From CAZTAK01 sp964611585 (GTDB lineage: Bacteria > Pseudomonadota > Alphaproteobacteria > SHVP01), in contig CAZTAK010000004.1 in NCBI GenBank assembly GCA_964611585.1, positions 1 to 64,000 of the forward strand: a DNA stretch of 64,000 bases. The letters are read 5' to 3'. Every line of letters begins with the position of its first letter. Positions within the stretch are counted from its first letter, which is position 1. Of this stretch, positions 7,730 to 15,320 are shown one piece after another. The position numbers and the translations under genes were made by a program. The notes under the pieces are model-generated. The model had not been told where the DNA came from, made no database searches, and worked only from the letters and a program-made list of their open reading frames with translations.

Positions 7730-7829
7730 NNNNNNNNNNNNNNNNNNNNNNNNNNNNNNNNNNNNNNNNNNNNNNNNNNNNNNNNNNNNNNNNNNNNNNN
7801 NNNNNNNNNNNNNNNNNNNNNNNNNNNNN
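7730..7829. other. Assembly gap (100 N)
   Basis: A run of exactly 100 N, the conventional placeholder for a gap of unknown size. The flanks do not overlap convincingly. Whatever separates tRNA-Gln from the repeat region is missing. Confidence 0.99.
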
Positions 7830-8433
7830 ATCCGCCGGTCCGTCGTCATGTTCGGGGCGAGTCCGAAAACAGTAGCCCTCAGGGTGAACCGGTCGAAGCA
7901 GAAGAATCGCTCGCGATTCCAATTTGCCGGAATTTGCGCGAAACGAATCGAGTCGCGCATCGACCCGCGCAAAGAACACAGCGCGGCACAAAATCCGTGC
8001 GCGAAGAATCTTTTTTCAAAAACCAACTTTGCACGAACATGAATCGCGACCGCGAGAGTTGCCGATGCGATTCTTTTCATCGCTTGCAACCAATTTAATT
8101 CAAAGCGGCGAAACGGCGCGACAATACGCCGGTGCGAAGATAGGGCGGCGCGTTACCGATGCGACAATACGCGCGTGCGTCAATTTGCCGTTGCGTCATT
8201 TCGCCGTTGCGTCATTTCGCCGTTGCGTCATTTCGCCGTTGTGACAATAAGTCGTCTTCCAAAAATAATTCTAAAGGCGGAATTAGTAGGGCGACGCACA
8301 AGCGTCAGTGCCAGCGGGCGACAATCCCACGTCGCAGTACTCGTGGGGACTCGTGTCGGGATAGCCTGCTGGTGGTACGGGGGTGGGGGTCCCAAGCGAT
8401 GTCCACGGAGCTTCGGGGGGATGGAGGTTCCTC
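7830..8433. other. Gene-free region upstream of the haem-protein operon
   Basis: No supported gene. The stretch contains degenerate repeats: a GCGACAATACG motif near 8119 and again at 8161, then a 16-bp tandem array at 8177-8240. The last 20 bases hold the GGAGG ribosome site for the gene at 8434. The promoter of the cytochrome operon should lie here, but I see no clear -35/-10 pair. Confidence 0.6.
8177..8240. repeat. 16-bp tandem repeat, four units
   Basis: Four contiguous copies of gcgtcatttcgccgtt (the first has two changes) without spacers, followed by a partial unit. There are no unique spacers, so this is not a CRISPR array. It may be slippage-prone DNA or an array of binding sites upstream of the cytochrome operon. 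Confidence 0.9.
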
Positions 8434-9744
8434 ATGAAGGGATTCTTGTTGGTATTATTTGGTTCCATTTTGCTTGCTGGACCGGCGCTCGCCGCCGACC
8501 CCGCCACGATCGATTGGTCCGGCGTCCCAACCAAAACCGTTGAACTCTTTTTCCCCGGTCAGTCCACTTATCAGTGGCTGCGCGGCCCGGAGCACAAGCA
8601 GGGGCAGGCGCCGACCATTAAGGGCGAGTACTGCTTCGGTTGTCACGCCTACGAGGAGGTGGACATCGGCGAGGCTATGGTTGTTGCCGGCGCTCTGGAA
8701 CCGGCACCGATCCCGGGCAAGAACGGCGTGATCGCGCTTGCCGTTCAGGCCGCCCACGACGACGACTACCTCTACTTCCGCTTCAACTGGAAGACCAATC
8801 TCGACCGCGAAGGCCGCATGCACGATATGATGCGCTACGACGGCGAGACCTGGGCTTTCTGGGGCAGCCACCGGGCGAAGAGTTTCGACCGGCGTGGTGA
8901 ACAGCCGGCGATCTATGAAGACCGGCTCGCCATCATGCTCAACGACGGCAGCGTGCCGATGTTCGCCGAACAGGGCTGCTGGCTTACCTGCCACGACGGC
9001 ATGCGCGACTCGCCCGATCTTCCGAGCGCCGATCAGGTCAAGTCTCATCCGTTCCTCGGCGGGCTGCTCAAGAAGAGCGACGTGCGCCAGTACTTGCCGT
9101 CGACGCGGACCCATGCCAACGCCAGTTGGGACGCGACAAAATCGGCGGAAGAAATTGCCGCGATCAAGGCTGCCGGCGGCTTCGTCGGTCTCATGCAGTG
9201 GCGGGTTGCGCGCAGCAACCCGGTCGGCATGGCCGACGACGGCTACGTGCTTGAGTACCGGCTGTTCGACGCCGGAACGAAGATGTTCTCCTGGAACGTG
9301 GACAAAAGCACGATGACGCCGAAGTTCATGTTCGACCGCTCGAAGGTCGGCTTCATCGCGCTGCATGAATCGGATTTCACCGATCAAAGCAAGCCGACGG
9401 CCATCATCCTAGAGGCCAATGCCGTGCCTTACGATCCGGACGCCGGGTTCGAGGCTGGCGATCTGCTGCCGGGGGGTCTGTTGTCCACGGCAACCGAGGG
9501 CTCGGCCGGAGACAACGACTATGCAACGGGCGTCTGGGAAGACGGCGAGTACACGGTCGTGTTCCGGCGCAAGCTCGACACCGGCCATCCCGAGGACGAC
9601 AAAATTCTTAGGGTCGGTGGCGTCTACACGATCGGACTGGCCGTGCACGACGACAACGTCACGACCCGGTTCCATCAGGTGTCCTGGCCGATGACGCTGG
9701 GCATCGACGTCGCGGCCGACATTGAAGCGGTGACGGTGAACTGA
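8434..9744 (+). CDS. Periplasmic ethylbenzene-dehydrogenase-like haem protein (c-type motifs)
   Basis: A 436-residue exported protein with a clear signal peptide (residues 1-21, ending ALA-A). It carries a canonical c-haem site CFGCH at 67-71 and an atypical CX3CH site CWLTCH at 182-187. The body resembles the haem-binding gamma-subunit domain of ethylbenzene/DMSO-family dehydrogenases (EB_dh): LAVQAAHDDDYLYFRFNW, then the QGCW..CHDGMRD region and a C-terminal beta-rich domain. ATG 8434 was chosen for its GGAGG and because it begins the signal peptide. A NapC/NirT-type cytochrome follows 82 bp downstream, suggesting electron exchange with the quinone pool. No molybdopterin catalytic subunit is adjacent, so the substrate is unknown. 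Confidence 0.85.
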   Translation: MKGFLLVLFGSILLAGPALAADPATIDWSGVPTKTVELFFPGQSTYQWLRGPEHKQGQAPTIKGEYCFGCHAYEEVDIGEAMVVAGALEPAPIPGKNGVIALAVQAAHDDDYLYFRFNWKTNLDREGRMHDMMRYDGETWAFWGSHRAKSFDRRGEQPAIYEDRLAIMLNDGSVPMFAEQGCWLTCHDGMRDSPDLPSADQVKSHPFLGGLLKKSDVRQYLPSTRTHANASWDATKSAEEIAAIKAAGGFVGLMQWRVARSNPVGMADDGYVLEYRLFDAGTKMFSWNVDKSTMTPKFMFDRSKVGFIALHESDFTDQSKPTAIILEANAVPYDPDAGFEAGDLLPGGLLSTATEGSAGDNDYATGVWEDGEYTVVFRRKLDTGHPEDDKILRVGGVYTIGLAVHDDNVTTRFHQVSWPMTLGIDVAADIEAVTVN

Positions 9745-9826
9745 TCGCAGCCGCGTCGCACCCGGGTCCAGTATAGCGCCGGGCCCGGGCCCGCTGCGGC
9801 ACGAATCCAGATCGGGGAGCTAGGCC

Positions 9827-10399
9827 GTGAATACAATCGCCAGAATCATTGGTCGCGGGCGTGCCTTTGCCTGGATCGCCGCCGGCATCGCCGCCCTCGC
9901 CGTTATATTCGTTCTGGCGGCCTTTGAACCGGCCACCCGTTATGTCGCCGCCGACCAGTTTGTGTGTTTCGGCTGCCATGTTTCCGACAACTACGACATC
10001 AGCGGCGAATCCCCGATTTCGAAGCCGCACCCCGCCGACCCCGAGACCCGCCCCGCCCGGTGCGTCGAATGCCATGTGCCCGAGGGGCTGGTGGAATCGC
10101 TATACATTTACAGCCACATCTTTAGCCGGACCGATCTGCTCGGCAACTGGCGCGGTATCCGCGCCAACATCGATGGACCCTACCATCCGCCAATGGCCAA
10201 ACGCGCCTACCGGGTGCGCGACGCGTTGTTCGATGACGACAGTTCGACCTGCCGCACCTGCCACATCGAAGAAGAAATCAAGCCCGAACGCCGGCGCGGC
10301 CAAAATGCCCATCGCCGGGCGCTGGACAAGAAACAAACCTGTATTGAGTGCCACTTCAACGTGGCCCATCGCGAGATCCCGTTCCTGATGCCGGAGTGA
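9827..10399 (+). CDS. NapC/NirT-family membrane-anchored tetrahaem cytochrome c
   Basis: A 190-residue protein with one N-terminal helix (about residues 14-33) and four CXXCH haem sites: CFGCH 47-51, CVECH 79-83, CRTCH 142-146 and CIECH 172-176. This is the layout of NapC/NirT/NrfH quinol dehydrogenases, which pass electrons from the membrane quinone pool to periplasmic partners. It follows the EB_dh-like haem protein, presumably its redox partner. Start is GTG 9827 with GGGGAGC upstream. The stop abuts a truncated VOC gene, so the downstream flank has been rearranged. The direction of electron flow is not deducible. Confidence 0.9.
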   Translation: MNTIARIIGRGRAFAWIAAGIAALAVIFVLAAFEPATRYVAADQFVCFGCHVSDNYDISGESPISKPHPADPETRPARCVECHVPEGLVESLYIYSHIFSRTDLLGNWRGIRANIDGPYHPPMAKRAYRVRDALFDDDSSTCRTCHIEEEIKPERRRGQNAHRRALDKKQTCIECHFNVAHREIPFLMPE

Positions 10400-10577
10400 C
10401 GGCGTCCAGCAGGATAATGCGCGTCTGCGCGCTTTTGGGCGCCACCGACAGCCAGCGCAGCCCGTCGCCGAAGAGTTGGTCCTCGATCAATTCGAATCCG
10501 GGTTTTTCGGTGTAGAACGCCTTGGCGCGGTTCTGGTCGGATACACACACCCTGGCAATCTGCACATGGGAAGTCAT
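10399..10577 (-). pseudogene. Truncated glyoxalase/VOC-family protein (5' fragment)
   Basis: From ATG 10577 the translation begins MTSHVQIARVCVSDQNRAKA and continues through AFYTEKPGFEL, FGDGLRWLSVAP and RIILLDA. This is the first half of a VOC (glyoxalase-like) domain that is normally ~120-140 residues. Family-like sequence stops at about 10399, exactly at the stop codon of the oppositely oriented cytochrome gene; the second half is absent. A Pro replaces the usual Leu after TEK. It reads as a relic rather than a working gene. Confidence 0.75.
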
Positions 10578-10645
10578 CGATCCCTCCCGGTTTCTTCCGT
10601 CTGTGCCCCAAGACTTGAAGACCGCATTTGACGCGAGCGCGGTGA

Positions 10646-11539
10646 TTAACTCAAGCTGGCGCCATGACCGGCCTTCGGATCGCGACCTACAACCTCGAAA
10701 ACCTCGGCGGCCGCATTCTCCGCGGCTGAGGGCACGGCGCCGAAAAGTTCGCGCCGCAGCATGCCGCGGTCCAGCGCTTCGAGCGTCTCGCGCTTTCCCG
10801 CCCGTTGCGACGAGGCTTCGTCATCGCCGAACAATTTTGCGACCTCCCCGGCGTGGGTCTCCAGATTGTCGAGCATGCGGCTCACGGCCTTTCCATACTC
10901 GGCCGTCAGGTCCCGGTGATCCGTCAGGGTCCACCCGGTTTGGCGAAGCATCTCCGGATACTCGACGTCAGCCTCGATAAACGGCGGCCCGCTGGCGGCG
11001 GCCTGCTGATAATCGTCGGCGCTAAGTCCGGGCGTTATCGAGATGACCGAGAATACCATCCTGCCGTCAGCGCGAAGGGTGCGGCGGCACGATTCCAGAA
11101 CGGCGCGTTTCTCGGGCAGACAACACAGCACATCCGAGAGGAGAACGGCATCGAACCAACCGTCCCGGAACGGCAGCGCCGCCCCGCTCGCGACGGTGGC
11201 CGAAAACGCCCCGGCGACTCGATCGGTGGTGGCTCTCTCCAGCGCAACTCGTAATCCCGTGAGCGGCAGGTCGGTCATGGCGACATCGCATCCGGTTACG
11301 CCTGCCAGGTAGAGGCCCGGCCACCCGGAGCCCGACCCGACATCCAGAAGCCGTTTGCCCGGCTTCAAGTCCAGCATTTTGCCGACCTCGTGCGCTTCTT
11401 CGCGGGTCGTCCAGCTCGTGGCACCGTAATCGCAGCCACAGACGGCGCGCTCTATCCCCCGCAGAACGTCCGACTGGGCATGCCGGTACAACTCCGTGAA
11501 CCGATCGAAGGCCGCCTGTTGGACGGATGTATCTGTCAT
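10646..11539 (-). CDS. Class I SAM-dependent methyltransferase
   Basis: A 297-residue Rossmann-fold methyltransferase. Motif I is LLDVGSGSGWPGLYLA; an acidic motif II follows (CDVAMTDLP), and post-I sequence DAVLLSDVLCCLPEK sits where motif IV is expected. The substrate cannot be inferred; the class includes small-molecule and lipid methylases. ATG 11539 was chosen for the GGGAGAGGA ribosome site. The C-terminal ~20 residues overlap a relic gene on the other strand, so the natural C-terminus may have been changed by rearrangement. No operon partner: the gene is followed by relics and preceded by a 430-bp gene-free region. Confidence 0.8.
   Translation of the reverse strand: MTDTSVQQAAFDRFTELYRHAQSDVLRGIERAVCGCDYGATSWTTREEAHEVGKMLDLKPGKRLLDVGSGSGWPGLYLAGVTGCDVAMTDLPLTGLRVALERATTDRVAGAFSATVASGAALPFRDGWFDAVLLSDVLCCLPEKRAVLESCRRTLRADGRMVFSVISITPGLSADDYQQAAASGPPFIEADVEYPEMLRQTGWTLTDHRDLTAEYGKAVSRMLDNLETHAGEVAKLFGDDEASSQRAGKRETLEALDRGMLRRELFGAVPSAAENAAAEVFEVVGRDPKAGHGASLS
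10664..10729 (+). pseudogene. Relic 5' end of an endonuclease/exonuclease/phosphatase-family gene
   Basis: ATG 10664 opens MTGLRIATYNLENLGGR, the characteristic first strand (RIATYNLENLGG) of the EEP superfamily, then runs into unrelated sequence and stops at TGA 10729 after 21 residues. It overlaps the 3' end of the opposite-strand methyltransferase gene. With the divergent VOC relic 86 bp away, it looks like the surviving promoter region of a former divergent gene pair. Confidence 0.55.
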
Positions 11540-11781
11540 GTCCTCTCCCGCTCGCCCCGGCGCGCGCAACCAGAATAGCGAAGTTCTCTCAGGTTCCGAT
11601 ATCGCCGTATTGGAATCAGGGGGATCGTTGACCGTCCGGTCCGGGGGCGGACGTTAGGGGCGCTCACACTGGATGTCGTCTCTTTACCACGAGCCGACTC
11701 ACGCGACCCTGCAACGCCGACCGCAATCATCCAGCGAGAGTTCCCGCTCGCCGAGGGTGGCCCTTGCTTTGGCGGGACTAG

Positions 11782-11825
11782 CGCAAATCCCGAGCCGGCG
11801 GAATCGCCGGCGACGACGATTTGCG
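11782..11825. repeat. Nested palindrome (44 bp) in gene-free region
   Basis: Outer arms cgcaaatc (11782-11789) and gatttgcg (11818-11825) enclose a second perfect hairpin, gccggcg-gaat-cgccggc (11794-11811). No T-run follows, so it is more like a REP-type element or structured DNA than a terminator. The rest of 11540-11971 shows no gene I can support. Confidence 0.6.
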
Positions 11826-11971
11826 TTCTATGTCAAAGGGATAGAGCTTTTCGCGTGAGCGCATGCGAACGGGAATAGCTCTACGAGCAACCAGGGTGCG
11901 GCAACGATCGAGATCGCCTTGACGGCAATGATCGAGGCGCGCCTTATGATCCAGGTCTGGAGGCAGGAACA

Positions 11972-12220
11972 ATGCTCAAGACGGACGTCATCAATCTCGA
12001 TGAAATTTATGTTCCGGTGAAGCGCCGCAAAACCCTCGACTCAACCAAAGTCGAGGCGATTGCCGAGAGCTTCCTCGAGAACGGGCAGCAGACGCCGATC
12101 CAGGTGCGCCCCGACAAGGACCGCTATGTGCTGGTGACGGGCCTGCATCGCTTCGAGGCCCTGAAGGCGTTGGGCGAGGAGACAATCCAGGTGCTGATCG
12201 TGCGGACCGGCGAGGATTGA
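11972..12220 (+). CDS. Small ParB/Srx-like N-terminal domain protein, 82 aa
   Basis: The 82 residues consist of just a ParB/sulfiredoxin-like fold: an INLDEIYVPVKRRK entry strand, SFLENGQQTPIQVRPD (the GQQ-PI-V turn of ParB box I) and YVLVTGLHRFEALKALGEE (the box II G-HR--A phosphate-binding signature). There is no HTH or C-terminal dimerisation domain, so it cannot be a classical ParB. Possible roles include nucleotide binding or hydrolysis; none can be assigned. GGAGG lies nine bases upstream of ATG. It stands alone, convergent with a methyltransferase gene. Confidence 0.8.
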   Translation: MLKTDVINLDEIYVPVKRRKTLDSTKVEAIAESFLENGQQTPIQVRPDKDRYVLVTGLHRFEALKALGEETIQVLIVRTGED

Positions 12221-12305
12221 CGCCCCGCTATGACCCTCGCTGCCGCTCGGCGGATCGCCCCCGCCGGGGCCCCACGCCTTGCGCCGGCCCTGCGGCTTGA
12301 TTGCC

Positions 12306-13079
12306 CTACGGCTTGACCGCCTTGTGCATGGCGACGATGCCGCCCGCTGCGCTTTGGCTGGTGACTGCGGTGAACCCGATCCGTTCGAGCAGCTCGGTCA
12401 GCTCGGCCGCGGAATAGAACAGCTGTATGGCGCGCACAAAATATTCCTGCAGGTCCCGCGCCGCCGATTTGCTGCGGAAGATCAGCGCGGTGGTCGACAG
12501 GCACGCCCTCAGGTAAGCGCTGTACAGGAACGCAACCAGCGGGTCTTCCGGCCTGAGCATGTCGCAGTGATAGAAGCATCCACCCGGGCGCAGGACGCGC
12601 CGGATCTCGGTGAATACGTCGACGACCTGCAGATGCCGCGAGGCCCATTGAATGGTGACGACGTCGAAGCTTGCGTCCGGGTACGGCAGTTTGTGGACGT
12701 CGTTGATGACCGAATCGATGTGGAAACCTTGTGCGCTCGCCCGCTTGCGGCCCACTTCCTGCATCGCCGCGCTGCGGTCGATGGCGAAGACGCGCAAATC
12801 CGGCACGCGGCGCATGAGTTCGATGCTGACGCCGTTGGTGCCGGCGCAGACGTCCAGCACCTTCCCGCCCGGCCCGATCTCGATCGAGTTGATGAAACGT
12901 TGGCGCCAGCGGCCGCACAGGCCCAGGCTCGCGACGTTGCTCGCGATATCGTAATAAGGCGCAACGTCGGCGAAGGCGGCGTCGAGCGACTCGAGCCAGA
13001 CCGTCGAGAATTCGTTTGCACGTGCCAGTTCCCGATGCTCGAAATCGAGCGCAATATCCTGGTCGCGCGCGTTGGTCAC
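12306..13079 (-). CDS. UbiE-like SAM-dependent methyltransferase
   Basis: A 257-residue protein with the UbiE/COQ5-like arrangement: an N-terminal FADVAPYYDIASNVASLGL segment, motif I VLDVCAGTNGVSIELM, FAIDRSAAM, then DVVTIQWASRHL and RRVLRPGG. In motif I the usual G-x-G-T-G is CAGTNG. It is not part of a quinone operon here, so the substrate is open. GTG 13079 is preceded by GGGAGGGG at an ideal distance, which decided the start over a longer in-frame option. It is convergent with the ParB-like gene. Confidence 0.8.
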   Translation of the reverse strand: MTNARDQDIALDFEHRELARANEFSTVWLESLDAAFADVAPYYDIASNVASLGLCGRWRQRFINSIEIGPGGKVLDVCAGTNGVSIELMRRVPDLRVFAIDRSAAMQEVGRKRASAQGFHIDSVINDVHKLPYPDASFDVVTIQWASRHLQVVDVFTEIRRVLRPGGCFYHCDMLRPEDPLVAFLYSAYLRACLSTTALIFRSKSAARDLQEYFVRAIQLFYSAAELTELLERIGFTAVTSQSAAGGIVAMHKAVKP

Positions 13080-13568
13080 CTGACCCCTCCCTAGACTACT
13101 GACGTAAACCGGACCCCGGTAAAGCCGCCACCCTTGGCGCCCGCTTGCCTTCGGCACCCACCATTATACCCCATGATCCGGGATTGCCCACAATGGTGGC
13201 GTATCGGGCATCGGTGCCATGTGGTCCTCTGACGCGCGGCAGAGTGTCGCGCTGGCCTGGCACCGGCAGAAAACAAGGGTTCCACCCCGAATGGGTGGCG
13301 CCGATGGGGTGTTCGGGAGAGCCCGCAGGCTCGCCCGCGTTCTTCAGTTCGAAGAACAAATTCTACAGGTTTCGGGCCTCCAGGGGTGAAGATCTTTGAC
13401 TCGCGGTTGATAGCCCTTTTTTTCAGGGCCTTAGATCGCCTCGAATGCCCCCAAGTGTTGTCGGCGGCCGTTCTCCCGCTGTCGCGCCGTTGTGGGGCAT
13501 CGCCGGTCAGCCGACGCCGATACCGGATCGGTCGTCTTGTGAGATCGTGTTCTGGTTTCACAGGCTCT
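13080..13568. other. Gene-free region (~490 bp)
   Basis: No frame on either strand gives a recognisable protein. The only structure I see is a short palindrome, gttcttc-agttc-gaagaac at 13339-13357, without a T-run. The promoter of the methyltransferase at 13079 should lie near its right edge. Confidence 0.5.
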
Positions 13569-14162
13569 CTATTCGGCGCTGCCGGTGTCGATCACCAGTT
13601 TCGGCGCCACCGCCTCCAGCCCGGCCAGCGTCCAGGAATAGGTGCGTGTTTCTTCGCCGGTCACGGACTGGGCGTTGTGGTCAGTCACGTTGGCATCGGT
13701 CACGACCGTGAACTGTCCCCTGAGGTCGTACCCCGTCGCGCGCAGTTGATCGTGAAAATTGGCCGGAATCGAGCCGCCGCGAATCGTAATTTTGTTGTCG
13801 CGCGCGACCAGCGCAATGGTGACGATCTTGCTGCCCGAGTTGACGAACGTGATTGTGCGCTGACGGAAAATGTTGCCGCGTTTGTCGTATGTGACCTCGA
13901 AGTAGCCCTCGCCCTTGTAACGGATTTGCGTGAAGCCTGAATCGCGGGCGAGATCGCGTTGGCGCACCGCGATTTTTTCTTCGATCTCGTCCGGATCGGT
14001 CCGGCCGGAAATCAGATCCGAATCGGCGAGATCGCCGATGTAGGTGATCTGGAACTGGCCGTCACGGGCGATGCGGACCTCGGCCTTGAATTCGGATGGC
14101 AGATAGCACGCGCCCAGAACCAGCATCAGAAAGAGGATCAGCGGCTTCGACAGATGGCGCAA
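13569..14162 (-). CDS. Predicted lipoprotein of unknown function
   Basis: Starting at TTG 14162 (GGGAG seven bases upstream) the 197-residue product opens with a textbook lipoprotein signal: RHLSKP, the hydrophobic run LILFLMLV, and lipobox LGAC. The mature part starts CYLPSEFKAEVRIARDGQFQ and is beta-rich, without a domain I recognise. The acidic EKIAVRQRDLARDSGF stretch and the repeated ITF/ITIR strands suggest a compact periplasmic domain. It should be anchored in the outer or inner membrane. An ATG further upstream (14237) would spoil the signal peptide, so the TTG is preferred. Confidence 0.7.
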   Translation of the reverse strand: MRHLSKPLILFLMLVLGACYLPSEFKAEVRIARDGQFQITYIGDLADSDLISGRTDPDEIEEKIAVRQRDLARDSGFTQIRYKGEGYFEVTYDKRGNIFRQRTITFVNSGSKIVTIALVARDNKITIRGGSIPANFHDQLRATGYDLRGQFTVVTDANVTDHNAQSVTGEETRTYSWTLAGLEAVAPKLVIDTGSAE

Positions 14163-14288
14163 CGGTGTCTCCCGGTACCTAAAACCTTCAAGCGAACGCG
14201 CTGCACGATACCCCAGCGTCCGAATGCGGCAAAGCACCTGGCACCCAAACCGCCCCTCTGCGTGCGGCGGGCGGATATTCGTTTGGCG

Positions 14289-15320
14289 CTATTTGCGTCG
14301 CTTTGCCAGCGCGACCGCGATCTCGCCGCCAACACGGGCGTTGTTCACGGCGAGCGCGATGTTGGCCTTGAGCGTACGCCCGTTCGATACGAGCGCGAGT
14401 TGGGCCAGCAGAAACGGCGTCACCGCCTTGCCGGCGATGCTCCGGGCGGAAGCGGCCGCCAGCGCGGCTTCGATCCAGATTTCGAGTTCATCCGCCGGGA
14501 TGGCCTGACCCTCGGGCACCGGGCTGGTGATCACCAGCCCGCCGCGGCCGAGGCGTGCGTGGGCGGCGATCAGGGCCGCGGCCTCCTCAGGTGTGTGCAC
14601 GGAGGTTTCGAGCGCAAGGCCGCTGTCGGCGGCATGAAACGCCGGAAGCCGGTCGGTGCCATAGCCCACCACGGGCACCGAATAGGTTTCCAGTACCTCT
14701 TGGGTGCGCCCCAGATCGAGAATCGATTTCGCGCCGCTGCACACCACCGCGACCGGCGTGGCCGCGAGTTCGGTCAGATCGGCGGAAACATCGAAGCTCT
14801 CCGCCGCGCCGCGGTGGACGCCGCCGATGCCGCCGGTCGCCATCACCGCGATCCCGGCCCGATGCGCGCAAACCATGGTGGCCGAAACCGTGGTCGCGCC
14901 GTCGCGCCCCCCGGCCAGGGCGGCGGCGAGATCGCGGGCTGCAACTTTGTCCGGATTCGAGGTGGCCAGCGATTCGATTTGCGCTTGCGAACAACCCACC
15001 CGGATTTGCCCCTTCAGTACGGCAATCGTCGCCGGCACCGCACCGGCTGCACGCACTGCGGCTTCCATCGCCAGCGCGGTTTCGATATTTTCGGGATTCG
15101 GAAGTCCGTGGGCAATAAGCGTCGATTCAAGCGCCACCACCGCGCCGCCATCCGCCAGCGCCGCCGCCACCCCGGNNNNNNNNNNNNNNNNNNNNNNNNN
15201 NNNNNNNNNNNNNNNNNNNNNNNNNNNNNNNNNNNNNNNNNNNNNNNNNNNNNNNNNNNNNNNNNNNNNNNNNNNCGCCACCCCGGCTGCCACTTCGGCT
15301 GCAGTGTCGTAGGCCGTCAA
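14289..15320 (-). CDS. psuG: Pseudouridine-5'-phosphate glycosidase (interrupted by an assembly gap)
   Basis: PsuG cleaves pseudouridine 5'-phosphate to uracil and ribose 5-phosphate. Signature blocks are intact: VVALESTLIAHGLPNPEN, LKGQIRVGC, VAARDLAAAL, TTVSATMVCAHRAGIAVMAT, GGIGGVHRGAAES and the C-terminal NIALAVNNA. A 100-N gap falls near the N-terminus. The two flanks share 11 bases, and collapsing them yields an uninterrupted 306-residue protein, the normal family length. The start is TTG 15320. It is followed upstream by the pseudouridine kinase gene with overlapping ends (15317-15320), so the two are an operon for pseudouridine breakdown. Confidence 0.9.
   Translation of the reverse strand: MTAYDTAAEVAAGVAXXXXXXXXXXXXXXXXXXXXXXXXXXXXXXXXXXGVAAALADGGAVVALESTLIAHGLPNPENIETALAMEAAVRAAGAVPATIAVLKGQIRVGCSQAQIESLATSNPDKVAARDLAAALAGGRDGATTVSATMVCAHRAGIAVMATGGIGGVHRGAAESFDVSADLTELAATPVAVVCSGAKSILDLGRTQEVLETYSVPVVGYGTDRLPAFHAADSGLALETSVHTPEEAAALIAAHARLGRGGLVITSPVPEGQAIPADELEIWIEAALAAASARSIAGKAVTPFLLAQLALVSNGRTLKANIALAVNNARVGGEIAVALAKRRK
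15176..15275. other. Assembly gap (100 N), probably of zero true length
   Basis: Left flank ends and right flank begins with the same 11 bases (cgccaccccgg). Collapsing 100 N plus 11 bases restores an in-frame psuG of expected length, so the two contigs probably overlap here and no sequence is missing. Confidence 0.9.

Noticed and set aside
8177..8240. CRISPR array
   Set aside because: Units abut directly with no unique spacers and no cas genes are nearby.
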